DNA of 9,942 bases from Actinomycetota bacterium (GTDB lineage: Bacteria; Actinomycetota; Actinomycetes; Actinomycetales; Microbacteriaceae), in contig VGAV01000060.1 of NCBI GenBank assembly GCA_016870695.1, positions 1-9,942 on the forward strand, read 5' to 3'. The notes beneath the pieces were generated by a model that saw nothing but the letters and a program-made list of their open reading frames with translations, ran no database searches and was not told the DNA's origin. Position 1 is the stretch's first letter, and each line of letters begins with the position of its first letter. The position numbers and the translations under genes were made by a program. Shown piece after piece: positions 1 to 4,869 of the stretch.

Positions 1-225
1 GGCATGGGCGAGGTCCCCGGCATCAAGCTCAACAACGTCATCGACTCCCTGCATTTCGTTGACTCTCGAGACAGCCCCGGTGTCCAACTGGCGGACTTTG
101 TTGCGTTCCTCTTCCACCGGTCGAGCTTCCCGACCCAAGGGCACCCCGACGCAAACGCAGCGGTCGCCCGAATGATGGACGCCGTCACCTCCGTTCGGCG
201 TACCTATCGGCAGGCCTGGCCCTAG
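1..225 (+). CDS. DUF3800 family protein, C-terminal part (5' end outside window)
   Basis: The frame is open from the first base and gives about 74 residues before TAG. The stretch SLHFVDSRDSPGVQLADFV fits the conserved C-terminal block of DUF3800 proteins (serine, aspartate, then Gly/Pro and QLAD). These proteins are common in phages and mobile elements and are often suggested to have an RNase H-like fold; their activity is mostly unknown. The N-terminal DES-type motif would lie to the left, outside the window, so the true start cannot be given. It is the only plus-strand gene here and points into the end of the leftward operon. Its TAG and the TAG of the last minus-strand gene share one CTAG. 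It could be a phage accessory gene or a neighbouring host gene. Confidence 0.75.
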   Translation, partial: GMGEVPGIKLNNVIDSLHFVDSRDSPGVQLADFVAFLFHRSSFPTQGHPDANAAVARMMDAVTSVRRTYRQAWP

Positions 226-554
226 CGCACGCGGGCGAGGACGTAACTCCCCAGGGAGCAGCGTCCGATCTCCCGGAACGGGAAGCGGAGCCACCAGCGG
301 GCCAGCATGCGACGCTGTCGCTGCTCACGCTCGAGGCGGCGGATCAGCCAGATGACCGGCTCGCTCTCGGCGATCTCGACGGTCATTCTCCACGACTGCC
401 GGCCGAGCGAGTAGACCGTCTCGTCGGGCTCGGGCTCGTCGGCATCCGACCACTCGAAGTGGACCGGCTCGGCGGACACTGGCACCCACTCGTCGTCAAC
501 GAGCACCGCGATGCCGACTGCTCCCTTGTCGGACCCGACTTGTTGCATGGTCAT
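222..554 (-). CDS. Hypothetical protein, last gene of the leftward operon
   Basis: This 110-residue protein is not recognised. The first half is acidic (WSDADEPEPDETVYSLG) with beta-type stretches such as GIAVLVDDEWVPV. The second half is basic and helical (VIWLIRRLEREQRQRRMLARWWLRFPFRE), which could suit nucleic-acid or membrane-surface contact. ATG at 554 overlaps the previous gene's TGA as ATGA, and an AGGGAG-like ribosome site lies 8 to 13 bases upstream. A second ATG two codons later is possible. It ends in TAG inside a CTAG shared with the convergent DUF3800 gene, so no room is left for a terminator between them. Coding status rests on its place in the operon, GC-rich third positions and the exact junction. 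Confidence 0.65.
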   Translation of the reverse strand: MTMQQVGSDKGAVGIAVLVDDEWVPVSAEPVHFEWSDADEPEPDETVYSLGRQSWRMTVEIAESEPVIWLIRRLEREQRQRRMLARWWLRFPFREIGRCSLGSYVLARVR

Positions 555-676
555 GGCGTGTCTCCCTCATTCGGGCTCTCTCTGGGTGTCCGCCACTGGC
601 AGCGCGGACAGGGGTAGTTGTGGACGATCTCGTCCGGGAACTCGCAGTGCTCGCAGCACGGGTACTCGCCAATCAC
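551..676 (-). CDS. Zinc-ribbon mini-protein (41 aa)
   Basis: The GTG start at 676 overlaps the upstream gene's TGA as GTGA. The product has two cysteine pairs, CCEHC near residues 7-11 and CPRC near 22-25, spaced as in a minimal zinc ribbon (CxxC, about 10-15 residues, CxxC). The sequence between them is HNYPCPRCQW-like and the tail is polar (RTPRESPNEGDTP). Zinc binding and a structural or nucleic-acid role are inferred from the cysteine spacing alone. The frame is open further upstream, but that extension is arginine-rich shadow sequence over the neighbouring gene, so the coupled GTG is preferred. Confidence 0.6.
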   Translation of the reverse strand: MIGEYPCCEHCEFPDEIVHNYPCPRCQWRTPRESPNEGDTP

Positions 677-804
677 GACGCTCCCCTCTCGCAGGAGGTG
701 GCCTGGTGCTCGAGCAGCCGCCAGAGCGCCGCCGGCTGGCCGTGCAGGGTGCCCTGGACGTCGTCGAACGTCTCGCCGCACGCGCAGACCGCGGGGCCGT
801 TCAC
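673..804 (-). CDS. Small Cys-containing protein (43 aa)
   Basis: The GTG start at 804 forms GTGA with the preceding stop, and the gene's own TGA forms GTGA with the next. The product has a CACGETF motif near residues 7-13 and a final cysteine near residue 38, with histidines between (LHGQP, LEHQATSC), so a single metal site of the C-x-C...H...C kind is possible. No family is recognised. It sits in a run of four short genes at the end of the operon; two of the other three are also cysteine-rich. The evidence is positional plus the codon pattern; the small size limits certainty. Confidence 0.55.
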   Translation of the reverse strand: MNGPAVCACGETFDDVQGTLHGQPAALWRLLEHQATSCERGAS

Positions 805-1169
805 GAGCGTCCCCGCAGCGCCGACGTCGACACCTCGTACTCGTCCTCGACGAACGTGCCCCACTCGATCGCGAGGAACGCGCGCGGCGGGCGCTCGGCG
901 TCGCCCGGCGCGAGCCGGTCCATGTGCCAGCCGTGCTCGCCGCACCAGCACGGCGACGTCCGCCGCCAGTCGACGCGCGCGGCGCCGCCCCACGCGATGC
1001 GGGTCGGCTCGTCGTCGGCCCACTCGTCGAGCATCATGCCGTCGTGCGCGTCGTGCGCGTTGCTCGCGATCTCGGCCAGCACGTCGAGCGCGAGGTCATC
1101 GAGGTCGGGAAGCTCTCGCCAGTCGACGCGGGCGACGACTTCGCCGTCCATCAGGCGGTGCAGTCTCAC
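801..1169 (-). CDS. Hypothetical phage protein with CWCGEHGWH motif
   Basis: This 122-residue product begins with GTG at 1169, overlapping the ParB-like gene's TGA as GTGA. The N-terminal half is acidic and helical (WRELPDLDDLALDVLAEIASNAHDA). In the middle, PCWCGEHGWHMDR packs two cysteines and two histidines into about ten residues, a plausible metal site. The C-terminal part, FLAIEWGTFVEDEYEV, is beta-like. There is a short AHD-AHD repeat encoded by a 9-bp tandem duplication at 1041-1058. I do not recognise a characterised family. An upstream in-frame ATG would overlap the ParB-like gene by about 170 bases and is rejected in favour of the coupled GTG. Confidence 0.65.
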   Translation of the reverse strand: MRLHRLMDGEVVARVDWRELPDLDDLALDVLAEIASNAHDAHDGMMLDEWADDEPTRIAWGGAARVDWRRTSPCWCGEHGWHMDRLAPGDAERPPRAFLAIEWGTFVEDEYEVSTSALRGRS

Positions 1170-1504
1170 AGCTCCCCCGACCAGACGACGGGCACATCGA
1201 CGATGCCGGCGCGCCATGCGGCCGCGAGGCGGTGGTGACCGTCCCACACGCGACCGTCGGCGCCGACGCAGATCGGCTTCCGGATACCCCAATCGCGGAT
1301 CGACGCAGTGATCTTGACCATCGCCGACCGCTCGACGTCCCACAGTCGGCGGAACTCCTCAGCCCAGCCGAGCTCGTCACCGTCACGGACGACGGCCAGC
1401 AGCGCGGCGAGGGGCACCATGTGCGTTCGCGGCTCGTCTACCGCGCTGTCAGGCGTGTCGCGCGCCTGCGCGAGACGGTCGAACAGCGGTGTATCGGTGC
1501 TCAT
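1166..1504 (-). CDS. ParB/sulfiredoxin-like domain protein
   Basis: This 112-residue protein carries a ParB-like core at about residues 61-108: ITASIRDWGIRKPICV, then DGRVWDGHHRLAAAWRAG, then VPVVW. That is the ParB N-terminal pattern of a helix, a PI.V strand, a dGhHRl.Aa loop-helix and a VPV strand. In plasmid ParB the loop binds CTP; in phage relatives it is linked to nuclease activity, and which applies here is unknown. The long DNA-binding and dimer domains of classical ParB are absent. The first 60 residues are helical and unassigned. ATG at 1504 forms ATGA with the MerR-like HTH gene upstream, which might supply DNA binding in trans (inference). Confidence 0.75.
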   Translation of the reverse strand: MSTDTPLFDRLAQARDTPDSAVDEPRTHMVPLAALLAVVRDGDELGWAEEFRRLWDVERSAMVKITASIRDWGIRKPICVGADGRVWDGHHRLAAAWRAGIVDVPVVWSGEL

Positions 1505-1683
1505 CTCGTTCCCTTCCGGCGGCCGCGCCGGGCGCGCATCCGTTTCTCTGTCTCGATCACGTCGGTCTCGCGGAACCGGCCCATCACCGGCTTGATCTCC
1601 TCCCAGGCGACCCAGTTGCGCATGGTGCGCTCGGTCACCCCGGCGCGGGCGGCGGCCTCGGACTGGGTCATCCATCGGCTCAT
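1501..1683 (-). CDS. MerR-like helix-turn-helix protein (60 aa)
   Basis: The product is essentially one DNA-binding domain. MTQSEAAARAGVTERTMRNWV at residues 5-25 has the helix-turn-helix shape of MerR/excisionase-like winged helices, followed by KPVMGRFRETDVIE, which fits the wing and next helix. The tail is strongly basic (KRMRARRGRRKGTR). It starts with ATG at 1683 in an ATGA overlap with the multi-cysteine gene and ends in an ATGA overlap with the ParB-like gene. A DNA-binding accessory role is likely. Whether it is a regulator, an excisionase-type architectural protein or the partner of the ParB-like protein cannot be read from the sequence. Confidence 0.75.
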   Translation of the reverse strand: MSRWMTQSEAAARAGVTERTMRNWVAWEEIKPVMGRFRETDVIETEKRMRARRGRRKGTR

Positions 1684-2480
1684 GCGGCCGCCTCCACTTC
1701 GGGGACGAGCTCGGCGAACGCCTCAGCCCAGAACCCGTCCTCGGCGCGGTCGTCGGACTCCCAGTCGCACGTCGTGCACCGGTAGCTCGCCGGGTCGCCG
1801 GTGCGGCGAGGCGGCCGCACGCGCACCGTCTTGCAGTCGCACTCGGGGCACGGGTTCTTCGCCCACCGCGGCTGGTCGTCGAGCGGCCATTTCGCGAGCG
1901 CGTCGACGACGGACCACCACTGCGGCTCGCCAACGTGACGATGCAGGACGGCGTCGGCGAGGTCGCGGATCTCGGTCCGGTTGGCGAGCCAGTCGAAGTC
2001 GGCGAGCACCACCTGCAGGCAGACGTTCGCCTGATCGAAAGCCTCGGCGGTCTCGGCACCGGCCGCCAGCCCGCGGCGCCCGGCGAGCTGCGGGTCGACG
2101 AACACGGCCCAGTCGCGGAGCATCCGCATCAGGTCGTTCGACGCGTCGATGAGGTCGGCTGGCACGGGGGCCGGGAGCTCCGGGCGGGACGACGAGACCT
2201 GGACGCGGTCGTACACGGCGGCCTTCGTCGGGTCGGCGAGCGAGCGCAGGTGACCGATCAGGTCTGCCGTGTCGCCCAGCAGCCGCCGCAGACGCTTGTA
2301 GCAGCCCTCGCAAAGCAGTGACTCCTCACGCGCGACCACGGGCGCACAGCCGCCGCAGGGGGCGTCCGTGGATGCCTCGCGCTTCGCGGCGGCCTGGTCG
2401 TCGTCGAGCCCGAACCACGGGCACGTCGCGAAGTGGACGTCGCGAACGGTGCAGCCTCGGATGCAGCCACGGCCCGCCAT
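1680..2480 (-). CDS. Multi-zinc-site phage protein next to SSB
   Basis: This 266-residue protein has three cysteine clusters. Residues 6-20 hold GCIRGC plus C20; residues 42-60 hold CGGC and CEGC separated by 11 residues; residues 211-238 hold CPECDC and CTTC, a clear zinc ribbon. The middle, about 65-200, is mostly helical (RLRRLLGDTADLIGHLRSLAD; FDQANVCLQVVLADFDWLA) and resembles proteins often found in actinophage early regions, of unknown function. A nucleic-acid-binding role near the replication fork is inferred from the ribbons and the neighbouring SSB. ATG at 2480 overlaps the SSB stop by one base (TGATG), so translation is probably coupled. An upstream in-frame ATG at 2543 lies inside the SSB gene and is less likely. 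Confidence 0.75.
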   Translation of the reverse strand: MAGRGCIRGCTVRDVHFATCPWFGLDDDQAAAKREASTDAPCGGCAPVVAREESLLCEGCYKRLRRLLGDTADLIGHLRSLADPTKAAVYDRVQVSSSRPELPAPVPADLIDASNDLMRMLRDWAVFVDPQLAGRRGLAAGAETAEAFDQANVCLQVVLADFDWLANRTEIRDLADAVLHRHVGEPQWWSVVDALAKWPLDDQPRWAKNPCPECDCKTVRVRPPRRTGDPASYRCTTCDWESDDRAEDGFWAEAFAELVPEVEAAA

Positions 2481-2947
2481 CAGAACGGCGTCCCGTCCGG
2501 CGCGGTGGCCCACTCGTTCTGCTGCGCCTCCGACGGCGCCCACGAGTCGGACTGCTGGGTCGACGGCCGGGACTGTCCGGATGCCGCGGCGCGAGTCACC
2601 TGCGCGGTGGCGTAGCGGAGGCTCGGGCCGATCTCGTCGACCTCGAGGACGATCGCCGTGCGGTTGTTACCCTCGCGGTCCTGGTAGCTCTGCTGCTTCA
2701 GACGGCCGGTCGCGACGACACGGGAGCCCTTCGTCAGCGACCCGGCGACGTGCTCGGCGAAGTCGCGCCAGCACGACGCGCGGAGGAACAGCGGCTCGCC
2801 GTCCTTCCACTCGTTCGCCTGGCGGTCGAAGGTGCGCGGCGTCGACGCGATGGTGAAGTTCGCGACGGGCAGCCCATTCTGGGTGTAGCGCAGCTCGGGG
2901 TCGGCGGTCAGGTTGCCGACGACGGTGAGTACCGTTTCCCCGACCAT
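2480..2947 (-). CDS. ssb: Single-stranded DNA-binding protein
   Basis: This 155-residue protein is a typical bacterial or phage SSB. The OB fold covers about residues 1-115: [26 protein letters not shown] is the N-terminal signature, followed by [19 protein letters not shown] and [21 protein letters not shown]. The rest is a Ser/Gln/Pro-rich flexible linker. The last residues are ATAPDGTPF, a weakened version of the usual acidic DDDIPF-like tip that recruits repair and replication proteins. It protects ssDNA at phage forks and serves the exonuclease/annealase pathway encoded upstream. ATG at 2947 overlaps the preceding stop by one base (TGATG). Confidence 0.95.
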   Translation of the reverse strand: MVGETVLTVVGNLTADPELRYTQNGLPVANFTIASTPRTFDRQANEWKDGEPLFLRASCWRDFAEHVAGSLTKGSRVVATGRLKQQSYQDREGNNRTAIVLEVDEIGPSLRYATAQVTRAAASGQSRPSTQQSDSWAPSEAQQNEWATAPDGTPF

Positions 2948-3249
2948 CAGAGACCCGCCTCGTTCGCGTCCTCGGCCTCGACCGTGACCGGATGCGGGGT
3001 CGTGAGGTTCTCGGGGATCACGACGATCGCTTCCGGCCGCAGCGGCAGAAAAGCCCCCTTGGGCATCTCCACCGTGACCTTGACCTCAACCGTTCCCGGC
3101 TTGGGCTTCTGCGACTTGTTCTGCGTCGATCCGATGACCTTCGCGCTTCGGATCGCGCTCGGCTCGTCGAACTTCCGGGTCTGCTTCGCACTCCACGTGT
3201 ACTCGGGCTGCACCTGCAGATAGACGGTGGCTCGTACGGTCTCGCTCAT
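2947..3249 (-). CDS. Beta-rich hypothetical protein upstream of SSB
   Basis: This 100-residue protein is not recognised by function. It starts [17 protein letters not shown] and has alternating beta-type segments ([26 protein letters not shown]) around a lysine-rich loop ([10 protein letters not shown]). The C-terminus is acidic ([10 protein letters not shown]). ATG at 3249 forms ATGA with the upstream DNA-binding gene's stop; its own TGA overlaps the SSB start by one base. Tight coupling to ssb suggests a replication-accessory role, but this is inference from position only. A longer in-frame start at 3321 would sit inside the upstream gene and is rejected. Confidence 0.7.
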   Translation of the reverse strand: MSETVRATVYLQVQPEYTWSAKQTRKFDEPSAIRSAKVIGSTQNKSQKPKPGTVEVKVTVEMPKGAFLPLRPEAIVVIPENLTTPHPVTVEAEDANEAGL

Positions 3250-3659
3250 GCTGTCTTCTCCTGGTTCTGCTGCTCCTGCCGCAGCTTCCGGTGGTAATAG
3301 GCGATGGCCTTCGGGTGGCACCCGATCTCGGCGGCGATGGCTGCACGCGTGAGGTTCGCGGCGGTCATTTCACGGATGGCGCGGTGTCCCTCGGCAGTCA
3401 GCCGGTTGCCCTTGCCCGGCCGTCCGTTCGTCATCAGAGCCCGCTGCTCAGGGGTGTACCGAGACCGCGGCCGGTTCGGCCTTCCCGGCACCGCAACGCC
3501 CGTCACTGCGTCTGTCAGGCGCCGCTCGATGAGCTCTCGCATCTCGACCTTCCGGCCGGCGACGTCGGACGCTCGGCGGGCTGCTGCCTCGATGGCGAGG
3601 AACGTGTGCCCGTCGAGGTGGATGGTCACGGGAATGAGCGCGTCACCAGGGTTGGTCAT
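3246..3659 (-). CDS. DNA-binding protein, possible ribbon-helix-helix plus helix-turn-helix
   Basis: This 137-residue protein appears to have two DNA-binding modules. Residues about 9-49 (IPVTIHLDGHTFLAIEAAARR ... MRELIERRL) have a strand followed by two helices, as in ribbon-helix-helix proteins. Residues 87-125 (LTAEGHRAIREMTAANLTRA then AIAAEIGCHPKAIAYYHRKL) match a resolvase/IS30-like helix-turn-helix. A basic Pro/Arg linker joins them and the tail is Gln-rich. ATG at 3659 has a strong AGGAGG nine bases upstream (3669-3674) and overlaps the initiator gene's end by 17 bases, so it is translated on its own signal. A regulator or replication-accessory protein is likely; the target is unknown. 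Confidence 0.7.
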   Translation of the reverse strand: MTNPGDALIPVTIHLDGHTFLAIEAAARRASDVAGRKVEMRELIERRLTDAVTGVAVPGRPNRPRSRYTPEQRALMTNGRPGKGNRLTAEGHRAIREMTAANLTRAAIAAEIGCHPKAIAYYHRKLRQEQQNQEKTA

Positions 3660-4248
3660 CGCTCCGCACCTCCTCGGGTTGCTGCCGGGAGGCGATCTGC
3701 TCGTCGTCCCAGACCTTGCGCTGTAGTCGTGCTCTGCCGCATCCCCTGCATGGCTGGTCGGTTCCTCCGGTTGCGCGGTGGGTGGGGCAGAACGGTGATG
3801 GGGGCGCGTTGCCGTCGCGAGGTGATCGAGCAGGACCGCTCTCTCCCTCGCTCTCTCCCTTTCCCTCTCTCTCCCTCGCCACGAACGGCTCGCGATGCAT
3901 TCGCGAATCGTTCGCGAGGGGCGGGTCCGGGAACCGGGACGCCTTCGCCCGGTCGACCGTCGGCCAGTCCGTGAGCGCGAAGAACGTCGCCCCGTCCACG
4001 TCGTAGAGGACGACGCAGCCCGCATCGTCCAGCAGCAGCAGGTGCTCGTCGATCGTCCGCTCGGTCATCGACTCGTCCAGCGGGTAGAAGTTCGCCAGCA
4101 TGAGCCGCTGGTTCACCTTCTCCCGCCCGTGATCGTCCGCGTACAGGCGTAGCGATATCTCCGTCAGCCGCACCGCCGGCGGCAGGCTCAGCAGCTCCTC
4201 GCGGGCGTACCCCTCCGGGGTCACCGTTCGTCGTCTTGTCATCGCCAT
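3643..4248 (-). CDS. Replication initiator-like protein (replisome organiser type)
   Basis: This 201-residue protein has the layout of actinophage replication proteins. Residues about 15-110 form the N-terminal winged-helix-type domain: LSLPPAVRLTEISLRLYADDHG, then NQRLMLANFYPLDE, TERTIDEHLLLLDDAGCVVLY, VDGATFFALTDW, and a short SRFPDPP motif. A charged low-complexity linker (REREGKGESEGESG) spans about 125-139. A zinc knuckle near the end has CPTH at 154-157 and CRGC at 167-170. The family is expected to bind the origin and load helicase. ATG at 4248 has GAGGGG ten bases upstream; ATG 4242 is the alternative. Third codon positions are strongly GC-rich in this frame, showing it is the real one although the upstream gene's frame stays open through all of it. 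The linker DNA also holds phased repeats (see 3838-3921). Confidence 0.8.
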   Translation of the reverse strand: MAMTRRRTVTPEGYAREELLSLPPAVRLTEISLRLYADDHGREKVNQRLMLANFYPLDESMTERTIDEHLLLLDDAGCVVLYDVDGATFFALTDWPTVDRAKASRFPDPPLANDSRMHREPFVAREREGKGESEGESGPARSPRDGNAPPSPFCPTHRATGGTDQPCRGCGRARLQRKVWDDEQIASRQQPEEVRSDDQPW

Positions 4249-4573
4249 AGCGGGCGATCCCCTCGTAGATCTGGTCGATGGCCCGGCCGAGATCGGCGGG
4301 GGCCACCGTGAAGCACTCCGTGAAGCCCCGGCCGCGCGGGAGGATGTGCTCGGATTGGGCGGCGTGCTCGAAGGCGGGGAGGAAGTGCTCGTCGAGCTGC
4401 GCGAGCGCGCAGAGCTCCCAGCGGGTCGGGACGTCGCGCATCAGGAACACGACCTCGCCGCCGGTGGCGCAGAGTTCCCGGTATCGCGAGGCGCGCCAGC
4501 ACCGGCCGACCTTGAGCACGCCCTCGGCGGCCCAGTACACGGCGTAGACGGTCGTACGGTCGGGGCGGATCAT
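3656..4573 (-). CDS. GIY-YIG-like (T5orf172-type) protein with run-on frame
   Basis: ATG at 4573 forms ATGA with the upstream stop. The first about 110 residues look real: TTVYAVYWAAEGVLKVGRCW resembles the GIY...iKiGrT start of GIY-YIG/T5orf172 nuclease-like domains, R27/R30 follow, E53 (RWELCAL) could be the catalytic glutamate, and the domain ends near FTECFTVAPADLGRAIDQIY. Beyond about residue 110 (position 4245) no stop occurs until TGA at 3656-3658, so the frame runs through the whole initiator gene. The added about 195 residues are Gly/Ala/Arg-rich, lack GC-biased third positions and look like shadow sequence. A lost stop, a frameshift or a sequence error near 4240-4260 is likely; a TGA at 4239-4241 exists one frame away. 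The functional end is therefore uncertain. The nuclease assignment is tentative. Confidence 0.5.
   Translation of the reverse strand: MIRPDRTTVYAVYWAAEGVLKVGRCWRASRYRELCATGGEVVFLMRDVPTRWELCALAQLDEHFLPAFEHAAQSEHILPRGRGFTECFTVAPADLGRAIDQIYEGIARYGDDKTTNGDPGGVRPRGAAEPAAGGAADGDIATPVRGRSRAGEGEPAAHAGELLPAGRVDDRADDRRAPAAAGRCGLRRPLRRGRGDVLRAHGLADGRPGEGVPVPGPAPRERFANASRAVRGEGERGKGRERGRERSCSITSRRQRAPITVLPHPPRNRRNRPAMQGMRQSTTTAQGLGRRADRLPAATRGGAER
3669..3674 (-). promoter_or_regulatory. Shine-Dalgarno site AGGAGG for the two-module DNA-binding gene
   Basis: The minus strand reads AGGAGG nine bases before ATG 3659. It is one of few strong ribosome sites in this operon and fixes this start. Here the gene junction is a 17-base overlap rather than the usual 4-base stop/start overlap. 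Confidence 0.7.
3838..3878 (+). repeat. Pyrimidine tract with 12-bp tandem repeat inside the initiator gene
   Basis: On the plus strand, 3839-3877 is pyrimidine except for G3850. GCTCTCTCCCT occurs at 3838-3848 and again at 3850-3860, a 12-bp tandem unit, and CTCTCCCTCG recurs at 3841-3850 and 3869-3878. It encodes the Arg/Glu/Gly/Lys/Ser-rich linker of the initiator protein. Long homopurine/homopyrimidine runs can take unusual DNA structures, and phage origins often lie inside the initiator gene. Confidence 0.7.
3889..3921 (+). repeat. Three TCGCGA repeats at exact 11-bp spacing (candidate iterons)
   Basis: TCGCGA occurs at 3890-3895, 3901-3906 and 3912-3917, exactly 11 bp apart and so on one face of the helix. 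The 11-bp units are CTCGCGATGCA, TTCGCGAATCG and TTCGCGAGGGG. Because 11 is not a multiple of three, the copies fall in three different codon phases and cannot be explained by a peptide repeat. They flank the pyrimidine tract. An origin or operator role is inferred; TCGCGA by itself is common in this GC-rich window. Confidence 0.5.
4259..4264 (-). promoter_or_regulatory. Shine-Dalgarno site GAGGGG for the initiator gene
   Basis: The minus strand reads GAGGGG ten bases before ATG 4248. It supports this start over ATG 4242 and would allow initiation inside the still-open frame of the GIY-YIG-like gene, where no upstream stop couples translation. Confidence 0.5.
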
Positions 4574-4869
4574 CCGGCGAGATCCATCTCGTCGTGCTGC
4601 GCCTGCCACTGCCGCTCGAAGTCGGCGAACGTCACCCGGGGGTGCCGCTGCCAGTGCTCGAGCAGCTCCTCGGAGGCGTACTTGTGAGCGTGCGCCTGGT
4701 TGCCCATGAACAGCGCGAGCGGGTCAACGTTGCGGGCGCGGCCCTCGGCGTTCAGCAGAGCGCCATTGGTCTCCCGCTCGGCGAGCTGGTACGCGGAGTA
4801 CAGCCGGTCGTTGTACTCGGCCCGGCACTCCCGCCACTGCGCGAACGCCGCCGCGATGATGACGCTCAC
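4570..4869 (-). CDS. Conserved-looking hypothetical phage protein (99 aa)
   Basis: GTG at 4869 forms GTGA with the methyltransferase stop. The product is mostly helical. It begins SVIIAAAFAQWRECRAEYND and contains RARNVDPLALFMGNQAHAHKYASEELLEHW then PRVTFADFERQW. The pattern of a Leu-Phe-Met-Gly turn followed by KYASEELLEHW and a terminal ADFERQW resembles small proteins common in actinophage early regions, none of known function as far as I recall. No cysteine clusters, signal peptide or membrane segment are seen. Its position between the methyltransferase and the replication block does not fix a role. Confidence 0.7.
   Translation of the reverse strand: MSVIIAAAFAQWRECRAEYNDRLYSAYQLAERETNGALLNAEGRARNVDPLALFMGNQAHAHKYASEELLEHWQRHPRVTFADFERQWQAQHDEMDLAG

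Noticed and set aside
1041..1058. GTCGTGCGC tandem duplication
   Set aside because: Two copies of a 9-bp in-frame unit encoding an Ala-His-Asp repeat; a simple local duplication with no sign of regulatory use.
620..2152. A 510-codon open frame on the plus strand
   Set aside because: Its translation is Arg/Ala/Ser-rich with no domain and lies opposite six minus-strand genes with good motifs and exact stop/start junctions. Long open shadow frames are common in GC-rich DNA.
2318..3974. Long plus-strand open frames opposite SSB, the beta-rich protein and the initiator
   Set aside because: The opposite strand carries clear SSB and initiator proteins. The plus frames read as low-complexity Arg-rich sequence without ribosome sites.
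4240..4320. Programmed -1 frameshift at the end of the GIY-YIG-like gene
   Set aside because: No canonical X XXY YYZ heptamer is visible in frame (the nearest is a GGCCCCC run near 4295-4303), and no clear pseudoknot can be drawn by eye. A lost stop or sequence error is simpler.
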